From JAQUGA01 sp964521105 (GTDB lineage: Bacteria > Bacteroidota > Bacteroidia > Bacteroidales > WCHB1-69), in contig CAZFPO010000001.1 of the NCBI GenBank assembly GCA_964521105.1, positions 36,679 to 100,678 of the forward strand: a DNA stretch of 64,000 nucleotides. Reading direction: 5' to 3'. The translations under genes and the position numbers were made by a program. Positions 7,260-14,971 of the stretch are shown here, piece after piece. Under the pieces are notes generated by a model. That model had not been told where the DNA came from, did not search any database, and saw nothing but the letters and a program-made list of their open reading frames with translations. Within the stretch, counting starts at the first letter, position 1. Each line of letters begins with the position of its first letter.

Positions 7260-10200
7260 ATGAGTTCACAAAAACACACACCTAAAATAATAGTTCTATT
7301 TGTTCTTTACATTATTTGTTTTAGGGGAGTGGCTCAAAATGTTTCGTTTAAAATTAATCAACATGTTAAAAGTAAATCTATGGCGATAATTAACGATTAC
7401 ACTATTTTTAAATCGGGTAACGGACCTTTGTTTAAATCCGCATTTATTATTACTAATGAGATGATTGAGTTTCGGATAAATGAACCTAATATTTTTAAAC
7501 CATCTGAAATAAGTGTATGGGAATATGATTATAATCGAAAAGATACAACATCGGATAGGTTTTTATTTGTGAACCCTCAAACTCCATATTTTGAATACAA
7601 AAACGATACGATAATTTATATTCATTTCCCAATACTTGATTTTTCAAAAAATTATGTAATTGCAGTGGGTAATGAATTCATGAATGTATATCTCGATCCA
7701 TCGATTGGTGGAATATTAGATTCTACATTCAACGCTTCGGAAGTAAATGATTTTGGGGTTCGTTTAAAAGGTAAAAACGCTCAATTTACTCTATGGTCGC
7801 CACCTGCATCAAGGGTCGAATTGATTCTATTCGATGAAAAACAAACCGAACTAAAAACTAAGCAATTGCTTTTAATGTCGAAAGATTCAACAGGAGTTTG
7901 GCGGTTTGAGTTAAAACCCGAGATGCTAATTAATCCGCGTCCATTGGAAGGCTTGTATTATCAATATAGAGTTTTTGCTTACGGAAAATCTTCCATCGCC
8001 TTGGACCCTTATGCTTTTTCCATGGCTGCATTTAATCCTAATGGTAACGATAATATTGGAAAAGCAGCTATTATTGATATGAAATCTGCAAAAGCTCGGG
8101 GTTTAAAGAAAAAAGTGGATTTTTCGAATTCCGATGTGATGTCGAATGAAAATGATTTAATTGCATACGAAGCCCATGTTCGCGATTATACTATTCAGCC
8201 AAGTGCTGTTAAATCCGAGATTTCTGGAACTTTCTCGGGATTTTGTGAAAAAATACATCATCTAGCCGAATTGGGGATAACCCATGTTCAGTTTATGCCA
8301 GTAATGAATTTTTATACGGTTAACGAATTTGATAGGTCATACAAAGGAACAGATGCTCCCGAAAGCAATTATAATTGGGGGTACGATTCACATAGCTTTT
8401 TTTCCCTCGAAGGTTGGTTCTCAACAAATCCCGAAGACCCGTATGCTCGAATTTCGGAGTTTAAAGATTTAGTAAACAGTCTCCATTCAAAAAAAATTGG
8501 GGTGATATTAGATGTGGTTTACAATCATGTCTATTCCGTAGAAACATTCGAGAATGTGGCACCAGGTTGTTATTTTAGGTTAGATTCCGAATTAAACATT
8601 TCAAAACACACAGGTGCTGGACCAAGTGTCGAAACCCGAAGAAATATGGTACGAAAACTTATTTTGGAATCCTTGAAATTTTATGTGAAAGAATTTAAGG
8701 TAGATGGTTTTAGGTTCGATTTAATGGGCTTTATGGATCAGGAAATCATGAAATTAATTCGACAAGAAGTTGGAAAAACATACAATAGTAAAGATGTAAA
8801 CGAGTTAATCCTACAAGGTGAAGCATGGGTTTTTTCCGATTTGGATACATCTACTGAGACCAAAGGAATTAATGCTGCAACGACAAAAATTAATCATGTT
8901 TCGGAAAACTTAAACATTGGTTTTTTTAACGACACTTCTCGAGATTCATACACCGGTAGACTCGAACAAAGGGGATTTGTTCAAGGTGAAGTAAACGAGA
9001 TGGATAGGGTGGCAGCTGGCGTTATTGGCGGGATAAAAGGGTATAAGCTGGGAGCAATTTCATTTAATACCGATAGGTTTAATAATAGTTATAACTTATT
9101 TGCCGAATATCCAAATACATGCTTGAATTACCTTTCGATTCATGATGGCTTGACCTTATGGGATAAAATTAATGCTTCATGGTCGGATAGTTCTGGAATT
9201 ATTAGAGCAAGATTGATGAAACAAGCAAATGTGTTGTTGTTTACATCTCAAGGCAAAATAATTCTGCATGGTGGCGATGAAATGCTAAGAACTAAGCCTC
9301 TTTCAACTATTGATAAGGAGAAAAACCGAGCCATAAATACCGTTTATACCGATATTGAAGAGGGTGTTCAATATTTTCATGAAAATTCATATTGTTCAAA
9401 CGATTACACCAATATGTTTCGATGGGATAGATTGAATAATCAGTTTGCACCAATTGCACGATCCATGAAAGCTTATTATCAGGGACTAATTAGCATTCGA
9501 AGAGCGTTTCCGGGTTTGCGGATGAAAGAGGGAAAAAATATTCAAAAAGGAGTAAGGTTTATTGCAGATTATGAAGATAAATCGTCTTTACCTTTTATAT
9601 ATACTGATTTTTCTGACCCAAAATTATCGGAATTGAACATTAAATTCATCAACGGACCAAAATCGATTACGATGTATTTGGCGGGCGAAGTGCATCGTGT
9701 GAAATTAGATGGAAATCCTGTTGAAAACCCTTTTGAAGTTACTTTTGATAGTAATGGTAATGGAAAAATCCGTTTTACGAAAGAGCAAATAAATCAGTTT
9801 GATTTGGGTAAGTGGAGCGATAAAAGAGCATTGCACGTTAAATTAGTTAAATATCCTGGTTCGTGGTTAAGTATTGATGAATCCTATACTTCTTCAGGCA
9901 ATAATGCCATTCGTCCCGAATATATTAACGAAAACATGGAAGTCATTATCGATTTATCCGTGAAAGATTATTCGCTTGGACCACAAACACAGCAATTTCG
10001 ACCTGTTTTAGCATATATAATTGATAATACACTCGAAAAAGATTCTAAGATGAAATTCACAAACGTGGAGAAAATCTTGGTTATTCATAACGTGTCGAAC
10101 GAAAATCAGGAGGTTGTTGTTACTGACATTACCGATGAAACGAAATGGAAGGTGATTTGTGATGCTAATCAAGCAGGCTTAAACCCTTTAAAATATGATG

Positions 10201-10298
10201 GAAAAAATGTTGGAAACGGTTATACTGATGTTCTAATAAAAAATGGGAAGGTGATTATACCTGGTCATACATCAACAATAATTATAATGGAAAAATAA
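7260..10298 (+). CDS. pulA: Secreted type I pullulanase-like GH13 enzyme
   Basis: A signal peptide (hydrophobic IIVLFVLYIICF, cut near VAQN) indicates export. A short domain precedes a CBM48-like domain at about residues 160-260 (AQFTLWSPPASRVEL, then ALDPYA). The GH13 barrel follows: YEAHVRDYT, DVVYNH near 417, GFRFDLMGFMD with the nucleophile near 485, LQGEAW with the acid/base Glu near 520 and SIHDG with the third Asp near 627. The set fits debranching of alpha-1,6 links in pullulan, starch or glycogen. The C-terminal 250 residues look like beta-sandwich domains; I see no T9SS tail. It is cotranscribed with glgB (9-base gap), although the two products should act in different compartments. 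Confidence 0.88.
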   Translation: MSSQKHTPKIIVLFVLYIICFRGVAQNVSFKINQHVKSKSMAIINDYTIFKSGNGPLFKSAFIITNEMIEFRINEPNIFKPSEISVWEYDYNRKDTTSDRFLFVNPQTPYFEYKNDTIIYIHFPILDFSKNYVIAVGNEFMNVYLDPSIGGILDSTFNASEVNDFGVRLKGKNAQFTLWSPPASRVELILFDEKQTELKTKQLLLMSKDSTGVWRFELKPEMLINPRPLEGLYYQYRVFAYGKSSIALDPYAFSMAAFNPNGNDNIGKAAIIDMKSAKARGLKKKVDFSNSDVMSNENDLIAYEAHVRDYTIQPSAVKSEISGTFSGFCEKIHHLAELGITHVQFMPVMNFYTVNEFDRSYKGTDAPESNYNWGYDSHSFFSLEGWFSTNPEDPYARISEFKDLVNSLHSKKIGVILDVVYNHVYSVETFENVAPGCYFRLDSELNISKHTGAGPSVETRRNMVRKLILESLKFYVKEFKVDGFRFDLMGFMDQEIMKLIRQEVGKTYNSKDVNELILQGEAWVFSDLDTSTETKGINAATTKINHVSENLNIGFFNDTSRDSYTGRLEQRGFVQGEVNEMDRVAAGVIGGIKGYKLGAISFNTDRFNNSYNLFAEYPNTCLNYLSIHDGLTLWDKINASWSDSSGIIRARLMKQANVLLFTSQGKIILHGGDEMLRTKPLSTIDKEKNRAINTVYTDIEEGVQYFHENSYCSNDYTNMFRWDRLNNQFAPIARSMKAYYQGLISIRRAFPGLRMKEGKNIQKGVRFIADYEDKSSLPFIYTDFSDPKLSELNIKFINGPKSITMYLAGEVHRVKLDGNPVENPFEVTFDSNGNGKIRFTKEQINQFDLGKWSDKRALHVKLVKYPGSWLSIDESYTSSGNNAIRPEYINENMEVIIDLSVKDYSLGPQTQQFRPVLAYIIDNTLEKDSKMKFTNVEKILVIHNVSNENQEVVVTDITDETKWKVICDANQAGLNPLKYDGKNVGNGYTDVLIKNGKVIIPGHTSTIIIMEK

Positions 10299-10332
10299 GA
10301 TAATTTAAGGCAAAATCTTTATAAATTAGTAT

Positions 10333-10340
10333 TACCTTTG
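10333..10340 (+). promoter_or_regulatory. Promoter -7 element of eno
   Basis: TACCTTTG matches the Bacteroidota -7 consensus TAnnTTTG and lies 48 bases before the eno start. The T-rich cttta upstream may be a weak -33 box. Confidence 0.6.
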
Positions 10341-10387
10341 CCTTAGAAATAAAATTAAAAACAAAATAAAAATATAAATTTCTTATT

Positions 10388-11671
10388 ATGAGTGGAATAG
10401 TAAACATTTTTGCCCGTCAAATTTTAGATTCACGTGGCAATCCTACTGTTGAAGTAGATTTGTTAACACAAAACGGAGTTGTTGGTCGTGCAGCTGTGCC
10501 ATCGGGTGCATCTACTGGGTCGAACGAAGCGGTGGAACTACGCGACAACGATGAGTCGGTTTATGGTGGAAAAGGCGTTTTAAATGCGGTAAACAATGTA
10601 AATTCGGTTTTAGCTGAAGAGTTAAAAGGTTATTTGGTTACGGATCAGTATGAACTGGATAGCCGAATGATAGAAATCGACGGAACAGATAATAAAGGCA
10701 AGTTGGGTGCAAACGCCATGCTTGCTGTTTCGATGGCTTGTGCTCAAGCAGCAGCAATTGAAACGGGGCAACCATTATACAAGTATCTTGGTGGAGTAAA
10801 TGCTCGTACACTTCCTGTTCCAATGATGAATATTATTAACGGTGGAAAACATGCCGATAATAGCGTTGATTTTCAGGAATTCATGATTTTTCCTGCTGGT
10901 GCAGATACGTTTGCAAGCGCTTTAAGAATGGGCTCTGAAGTTTTTCATAGTTTAAAATCGGTGTTGAAACAAAAAGGATTTTCAACCAACGTTGGTGATG
11001 AAGGTGGATTTGCTCCAAATTTAAAATCAAACGATGAAGCGGTTGAATTTATCATTCAAGCCATCGAAAAAGCGGGTTATAAACCTGGCGTGGATATTTT
11101 CATCACCCTTGACCCAGCTGCTAGCGAGTTTTATATAACTGAAGAAAAAAAATATCACCTTCACTGGTCTTCTGGCGAAAAACTTAGTCCAGCCGAAATG
11201 GTTGATTATTTAGTAAATTGGACTAAAAAATATCCGATTGTTTCTATCGAAGACGGTTTGGCTGAAAATGATTATGAAGGTTGGGGATTAATTACAAAAG
11301 CAATTGGCGACAAAATTCATTTGGTAGGTGACGATTTATTTGTTACTAATCCAAGAATACTTCAAGATGGTATTGATCGTGGTATCGCCAATGCAATTCT
11401 GATTAAATTAAATCAAATTGGAACAGTAAGCGAAACCATTGATGCCATAAAATTGGCGTATGATAATGGTTATAAAGCGATTACAAGTCATCGCTCGGGC
11501 GAAACCGAAGATACATTTATCGCTGATTTGGCAGTTGCATTAAATACTGGAATGATAAAAACTGGCTCTGCATGCCGTTCCGAACGAATTGCAAAATACA
11601 ATCAGTTGCTTCGCATCGAAGAGATGTTAGGTAATTCGGCAATATTTGCAGGAAAAAGCATTTTGCGATAG
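10388..11671 (+). CDS. eno: Enolase
   Basis: Enolase interconverts 2-phosphoglycerate and phosphoenolpyruvate in glycolysis and gluconeogenesis, with Mg as cofactor. The 427-residue length is normal. Visible motifs are RQILDSRGNPTVEVD at the start, SGASTGSNEAVELRD (the mobile loop), GDEGGFAPN, VSIEDGLAENDYEGW with a metal ligand, LVGDDLFVTN, ILIKLNQIGTVSETIDAI (catalytic Lys) and SHRSGETEDTFIADLAV. It has its own promoter at 10333 and a terminator-like hairpin just after the stop. Confidence 0.98.
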   Translation: MSGIVNIFARQILDSRGNPTVEVDLLTQNGVVGRAAVPSGASTGSNEAVELRDNDESVYGGKGVLNAVNNVNSVLAEELKGYLVTDQYELDSRMIEIDGTDNKGKLGANAMLAVSMACAQAAAIETGQPLYKYLGGVNARTLPVPMMNIINGGKHADNSVDFQEFMIFPAGADTFASALRMGSEVFHSLKSVLKQKGFSTNVGDEGGFAPNLKSNDEAVEFIIQAIEKAGYKPGVDIFITLDPAASEFYITEEKKYHLHWSSGEKLSPAEMVDYLVNWTKKYPIVSIEDGLAENDYEGWGLITKAIGDKIHLVGDDLFVTNPRILQDGIDRGIANAILIKLNQIGTVSETIDAIKLAYDNGYKAITSHRSGETEDTFIADLAVALNTGMIKTGSACRSERIAKYNQLLRIEEMLGNSAIFAGKSILR

Positions 11672-11702
11672 TCAAAATTTAATTTAAAAAACGGATTTAT
11701 CT

Positions 11703-11741
11703 ATAGCGGAGTCTCCTAAAATGGACTCTGCTATTTTTTTT
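11703..11741 (+). terminator. eno terminator; copy A of the bulged-T hairpin family
   Basis: Arms tagcggagtc (11704-11713) and gactctgcta (11724-11733) form a 10-bp stem with one G-T pair, followed by eight T. A single T and a short inner segment separate the arms, as in the other copies of this family (11753, 12217, 12831, 26260, 26701). It is well placed to terminate eno. Confidence 0.75.
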
Positions 11742-11752
11742 GTTCTCCCAGA

Positions 11753-11778
11753 AGAGTCTCCTGAAAGGGACTCTGTTG
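11753..11778. repeat. Bulged-T hairpin, copy B
   Basis: Arms agagtc (11753-11758) and gactct (11769-11774) enclose a bulged T at 11759, the inner helix CCT (11760-11762) with AGG (11766-11768) and the loop gaa. Next comes the duplicated end of a gamma carbonic anhydrase gene. Confidence 0.7.
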
Positions 11779-11784
11779 GCTGTT

Positions 11785-11869
11785 TTAATACTCATACCAC
11801 GAAGCATTTTTGGATAGCTTTCAGCAATACGTTGAATTTGATTTTGAATTTTTTCGGGCTCAATATCTT
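11785..11869 (-). pseudogene. Decayed duplicate of the gamma carbonic anhydrase 3' end
   Basis: This stretch repeats, with scattered changes and one single-base indel, the last 85 or so bases of the intact gene at 12867-13382, from its stop codon back to the VKDIEPEKI codons. The match continues into the hairpin beyond the stop in both places (about 11753-11869 against 12835-12952). The indel breaks the reading frame. It ends abruptly at 11869/11870, where the toxin-like sequence starts. Confidence 0.8.
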
Positions 11870-11926
11870 CTTACCAGAACCATTGGGACCAGCAATAATA
11901 ACAAGTTTTAGCTTATCAATATTCAT
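11792..11926 (-). pseudogene. Truncated zeta-toxin/P-loop kinase-like gene, 5' end only
   Basis: The reading frame starts MNIDKLKLVIIAGPNGSGK, a beta strand followed by a Walker A loop as at the start of zeta-toxin-type P-loop kinases. The Thr or Ser that should follow GSGK is absent: at 11869/11870 the sequence switches to the duplicated carbonic anhydrase end read in a wrong frame, giving about 25 unrelated residues and a stop. Only the first 19 residues are toxin-like, so no active protein is expected. The ATG overlaps the stop of the small gene upstream by one base (TAATG), the coupling seen in two-gene toxin modules. Family membership is inferred from these 19 residues and the gene arrangement. 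Confidence 0.65.
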
Positions 11927-12114
11927 TAATTGTTAGTCTTGTTGTCTGTTTTTAATTTTAAAGTTACCTGTGTTAAATGTTCAAGATTCTTGAAAAAAAT
12001 TTCATTTGATTTTTGTGCTCGACGCCTTACTTCATCAGCTACTTCCATCATTAGAGCATGTAATTGCTCATCGGTTGGTTCAAAGTCAGAACTGAATTTG
12101 TAGTTAATTTTCAT
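11926..12114 (-). CDS. Small acidic/basic protein, probable partner (antitoxin-like) of the truncated toxin
   Basis: This 62-residue protein has no signal peptide and looks helical. It contains EPTDEQLHALMMEVADEVRR, followed by a Lys/Arg-rich helix. Small proteins of this kind lie directly before zeta-like P-loop toxin genes in Bacteroidota; I infer the role from position and from the one-base overlap with the toxin remnant at 11926. The reading frame is complete, so it may be left over from a broken toxin-antitoxin pair. It could also be a small chaperone-like or regulatory protein with no antitoxin activity. Confidence 0.6.
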   Translation of the reverse strand: MKINYKFSSDFEPTDEQLHALMMEVADEVRRRAQKSNEIFFKNLEHLTQVTLKLKTDNKTNN

Positions 12115-12186
12115 TTAATCAATTTTAATACAAAAATATGCTAATTTACTTTTGTAAAAATATTTTTGAATATATTATTTGAAAAT

Positions 12187-12243
12187 GACTCTGCTATTTT
12201 TTTATGTTCTCCCAGAAGAGTCTCCTGAAAGGGACCTGTTGGA
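12187..12243. repeat. Second copy of the eno-terminator right arm plus bulged-T hairpin (copies C and D)
   Basis: This segment repeats 11724-11781 almost base for base: right arm gactctgcta, a T run, tgttctcccag, then the hairpin agagtc-T-CCT-gaa-AGG. In this copy (D, 12217-12238) the right arm has lost one base (gacctg instead of gactctg). The duplicated block flanks the toxin-module remnant on its upstream side. Confidence 0.75.
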
Positions 12244-12259
12244 TTTGCAAAATAATATT

Positions 12260-12799
12260 TTATTTTTTACTGATATACCATTTGTCGCATAATTTTTTAT
12301 TATATGTTTCGTCCGGATTACCAGGATTATATGCTACATTGAAAAACTGAAATTCAAAGAAATATCTCTTTTCTTCATATCTTCTAATGCTAATTTCAAA
12401 TATTGAATTTTCAATGCAAAAATTATAGAGTGAAAGTGCAAGAGATATTTTATTGTAATAATTTTTCAATTTTAGCAAGGTGTCTGTTATTTCATAAAAA
12501 ATTGTATCCATAGGATTAGTAATTCCTTTAATGTATACTTTACATTTTTTCTCATTTTTTTTTGTAAATTTTGAGATTATTAGAGATGTACTGTCATTAA
12601 AACATATTACATACCCATATTCAGAACGTGCAAAAATTGAATGAACATCCACAAATAATGTATCATAAAAGCCAACTGTTTTTTCACAAAACAAGCTATT
12701 GATTCTTTTTTCTTCAATAATAGACCTTTTTTGGCTAAAGATTGAATTAGGTAAAAATAATGTGATTAATAAAGAAATTATTAATGTGTTTTTTGTCAT
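12260..12799 (-). CDS. Secreted protein of unknown function
   Basis: The 179-residue protein begins with a signal peptide (LIISLLITLFLPNSIFS, likely cut before QKR). I do not recognise a domain. The mature part mixes short strands and helices, has a few Cys (FCEK, KKCKVY, NFCIEN, KLCDKW) and ends in Lys. It lies between two hairpin repeats, in the same patch as the truncated toxin module, and is more AT-rich than the neighbouring operon. This suggests accessory DNA rather than a conserved gene. Confidence 0.65.
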   Translation of the reverse strand: MTKNTLIISLLITLFLPNSIFSQKRSIIEEKRINSLFCEKTVGFYDTLFVDVHSIFARSEYGYVICFNDSTSLIISKFTKKNEKKCKVYIKGITNPMDTIFYEITDTLLKLKNYYNKISLALSLYNFCIENSIFEISIRRYEEKRYFFEFQFFNVAYNPGNPDETYNKKLCDKWYISKK

Positions 12800-12830
12800 A
12801 ACAATTATCTCTTATTTGTATTTATTTCCT

Positions 12831-12860
12831 CAACAGAGTCTCCTAAAAGGGACTCTGTTG
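12831..12860. repeat. Bulged-T hairpin, copy E (perfect stem)
   Basis: Arms caacagagtc (12831-12840) and gactctgttg (12851-12860) pair perfectly over 10 bases. A single T (12841) is bulged, and CCT (12842-12844) pairs with AGG (12848-12850) around the loop AAA. It lies 6 bases beyond the stop of the carbonic anhydrase gene. Confidence 0.8.
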
Positions 12861-12866
12861 GCTGTT

Positions 12867-13382
12867 TTAATACTCATACCACGAAGCATACTTAGGATAA
12901 CTCTCAGCAATTCGTTGAATTTGGTTTTGAATTTTTTCGGGCTCAATATCTTTTACTTTTTTGGCTGGAATTCCCGCGTATATAGACCCTGTCTCAATGT
13001 GTGTGCCTTCAAGCACAACAGCACCTGCTGCAACAATCGAATTGCTTTCGATGACCACACCATCCATAACAATTGCACCCATTCCAATCAACACATTGTC
13101 GTGAATATGGCATCCATGAACAATTGCTCGATGAGCAATGGAGACATTATTTCCAATTTCGACATTAAATTTTTGATAAGTACAGTGTATAATAGCAGCA
13201 TCTTGAACATTGACGTTGTTGCCTAAACGAATGCTGTGAACATCGCCTCGAACCACGCTGTTAAACCAAAATGTACAATTATCACCACAAATTACATCTC
13301 CGGTAATGGTAGCGTTATCTGCAATAAAGCAATTGCTGCCAAAATTTGGTTCGATTCCTTTAACAAATTTAATAACAGCCAT
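12867..13382 (-). CDS. Gamma carbonic anhydrase family protein (left-handed beta helix)
   Basis: This 171-residue protein consists of hexapeptide repeats that form a left-handed beta helix, as in gamma carbonic anhydrases and the YrdA/PaaY group. The three His that bind the metal in the trimer are present (AAIIHC, then IAHRAIVHGC), and VVRGDVHSIRLG holds the conserved Arg and Asp. A C-terminal helix follows (PEKIQNQIQRIAESYPKYASWY). CO2 hydration is possible, but many members have other or unknown roles. It starts 2 bases after the nadB stop, so it is the last gene of the odhB-nadB operon. Its 3' end is duplicated at 11785-11869. Confidence 0.88.
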   Translation of the reverse strand: MAVIKFVKGIEPNFGSNCFIADNATITGDVICGDNCTFWFNSVVRGDVHSIRLGNNVNVQDAAIIHCTYQKFNVEIGNNVSIAHRAIVHGCHIHDNVLIGMGAIVMDGVVIESNSIVAAGAVVLEGTHIETGSIYAGIPAKKVKDIEPEKIQNQIQRIAESYPKYASWYEY

Positions 13383-13384
13383 AA

Positions 13385-14965
13385 TTATATCAGTTTTCTT
13401 CGATTTTCGCGTGGAAAATCAATGTTGAAATGCAATCCACGGCTCTCTTTTCGAGCTGTGGCTTGTTTGATTATTAGATATCCGATTTTTATAAGGTTTC
13501 GGAGTTCGCAAATTTCCTGAGTAACAATTGATTTGATGTATAAATCTTCAGTTTCTCGATAAATTATTTCTAATCGGTCTAATGCTCTTTGCAAACGTAA
13601 ATTTGAACGAACGATGCCAACGTAATTACTCATAATGTTTTGAAGTTCTTTTTTAGTTTGAGTAATTAATATCATCTCTTCATTTAAAGCGGTTCCTTCG
13701 TCGTTCCAATCGGGAATTTCCTGGTTGTGTTTAAGTTTATTTTTACTTTGTATTGTTTTAACTGCTGCTCGATGCGAGAACACGAGCGATTCGAGTAAAG
13801 AATTTGATGCCAATCGGTTTGCGCCATGTAAACCAGTTGACGCACATTCGCCCGATGCGTACAGGTTCCATATGCTTGTTTGTCCCCATTCGTTGGTTTC
13901 AATGCCACCACATAAATAATGTGCTGCTGGAACAACAGGAATTAAATCCTTTGTAATATTTATTCCAATTTGTAAGCATTTAGCATAAATGTTTGGGAAG
14001 TGCAACAAAAGAATATCTTGTTTAATTTTTCGTGCATCCAAATAAACATGATCCTCTCCACTAATTTTCATTTCGTTATCAATAGCTCTTGCTACAATGT
14101 CTCTTGGAGCTAACGAACCTCTTTCGTCATATTTGTGCATAAATTCCTGCCCACGAAAGTCTTTTAATATTGCACCTGCTCCGCGAAGGGCTTCGGTAAT
14201 TAAAAAAGAGGGTTTTTCGTGTGGATTATAAAGTGCTGTGGGGTGGAATTGAACAAATTCCATTCCTCGTACCCTACCTTTGGCTCGTGTTACCATTGCA
14301 ATACCATCGCCGGTTGAAACTTTTGGATTTGTAGTGTTGTTGTAAACATGCCCCGCACCACCTGTTGCCAACATGGTAACTTTTGATAAAATGGTGTCTA
14401 TTTTTTTTGTGTTAAAATTTAGAGCATAAGCACCAAAACATTCAATGTTTTTTGAGCGTCTAGTGATTATTTCTCCTAAATGGTGTTGTGTAATTATTTC
14501 AATTGCAAAATAATTTTCCAATATTTTTATGTTGGGATGTTGTTTAGCAGCTAAGTAAAGTTTGTCCTGAATTTCAAGTCCAGTAGCATCTTTATGATGT
14601 AGTACTCTGAATTCGGAATGTCCACCTTCTTTTGCTAAATCGTATCTACCCGAGGATGTTTTGTCAAAATCTACTCCCCATTCAATAAGTTCTTTTACAC
14701 GTTCGGTTGATTCTGAAATAGTTATATTGACGATATTAGGGTCGGATAAATCATCACCAGCAACCATTGTGTCGTGAATGTGTTTGTCGTACGAATCTGG
14801 ATCGTACATTACGGCAGCAATACCTCCTTGAGCATATCTGGTGGATGTTTCCTCCGCAGCATCTTTGGTGATTAAAATTACCTTACAATCTGAAGCTACT
14901 TTTAATGCATAGCTTAATCCAGCTATGCCTGAGCCAATAACAAGAACATCTGTAGTTAGTCGCAT
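13385..14965 (-). CDS. nadB: L-aspartate oxidase
   Basis: NadB oxidises L-aspartate to iminoaspartate with FAD, the first step of de novo NAD synthesis. The 526-residue protein has the N-terminal FAD motif (VLVIGSGIAGLSYAL), RYAQGGIAAVM, the EGGHSEFRVLHHKDATG segment, GMEFVQFHPTALY, APRDIVARAI, and ASGECASTGLHGANRLASNS with the active-site region, followed by the C-terminal helical domain. NadA and NadC genes are not in the window. It lies 6 bases after odhB and 2 before the gamma carbonic anhydrase gene, so these three are probably one transcript. Confidence 0.95.
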   Translation of the reverse strand: MRLTTDVLVIGSGIAGLSYALKVASDCKVILITKDAAEETSTRYAQGGIAAVMYDPDSYDKHIHDTMVAGDDLSDPNIVNITISESTERVKELIEWGVDFDKTSSGRYDLAKEGGHSEFRVLHHKDATGLEIQDKLYLAAKQHPNIKILENYFAIEIITQHHLGEIITRRSKNIECFGAYALNFNTKKIDTILSKVTMLATGGAGHVYNNTTNPKVSTGDGIAMVTRAKGRVRGMEFVQFHPTALYNPHEKPSFLITEALRGAGAILKDFRGQEFMHKYDERGSLAPRDIVARAIDNEMKISGEDHVYLDARKIKQDILLLHFPNIYAKCLQIGINITKDLIPVVPAAHYLCGGIETNEWGQTSIWNLYASGECASTGLHGANRLASNSLLESLVFSHRAAVKTIQSKNKLKHNQEIPDWNDEGTALNEEMILITQTKKELQNIMSNYVGIVRSNLRLQRALDRLEIIYRETEDLYIKSIVTQEICELRNLIKIGYLIIKQATARKESRGLHFNIDFPRENRRKLI

Positions 14966-14971
14966 GATTTT

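Noticed and set aside
11721..11936. 71-residue plus-strand frame over the eno terminator
   Set aside because: It crosses the hairpin repeats and the antisense of the toxin remnant; no family features.
11703..12860. Bulged hairpins as integron attC sites
   Set aside because: One copy has AAC/GTT at the foot and a bulged base, as attC sites do, but the stems are too short, other copies lack AAC/GTT, and no integrase is in the window.
12699..13226. 175-residue plus-strand frame
   Set aside because: It is antisense to the secreted protein gene and the carbonic anhydrase gene and includes a hairpin repeat.
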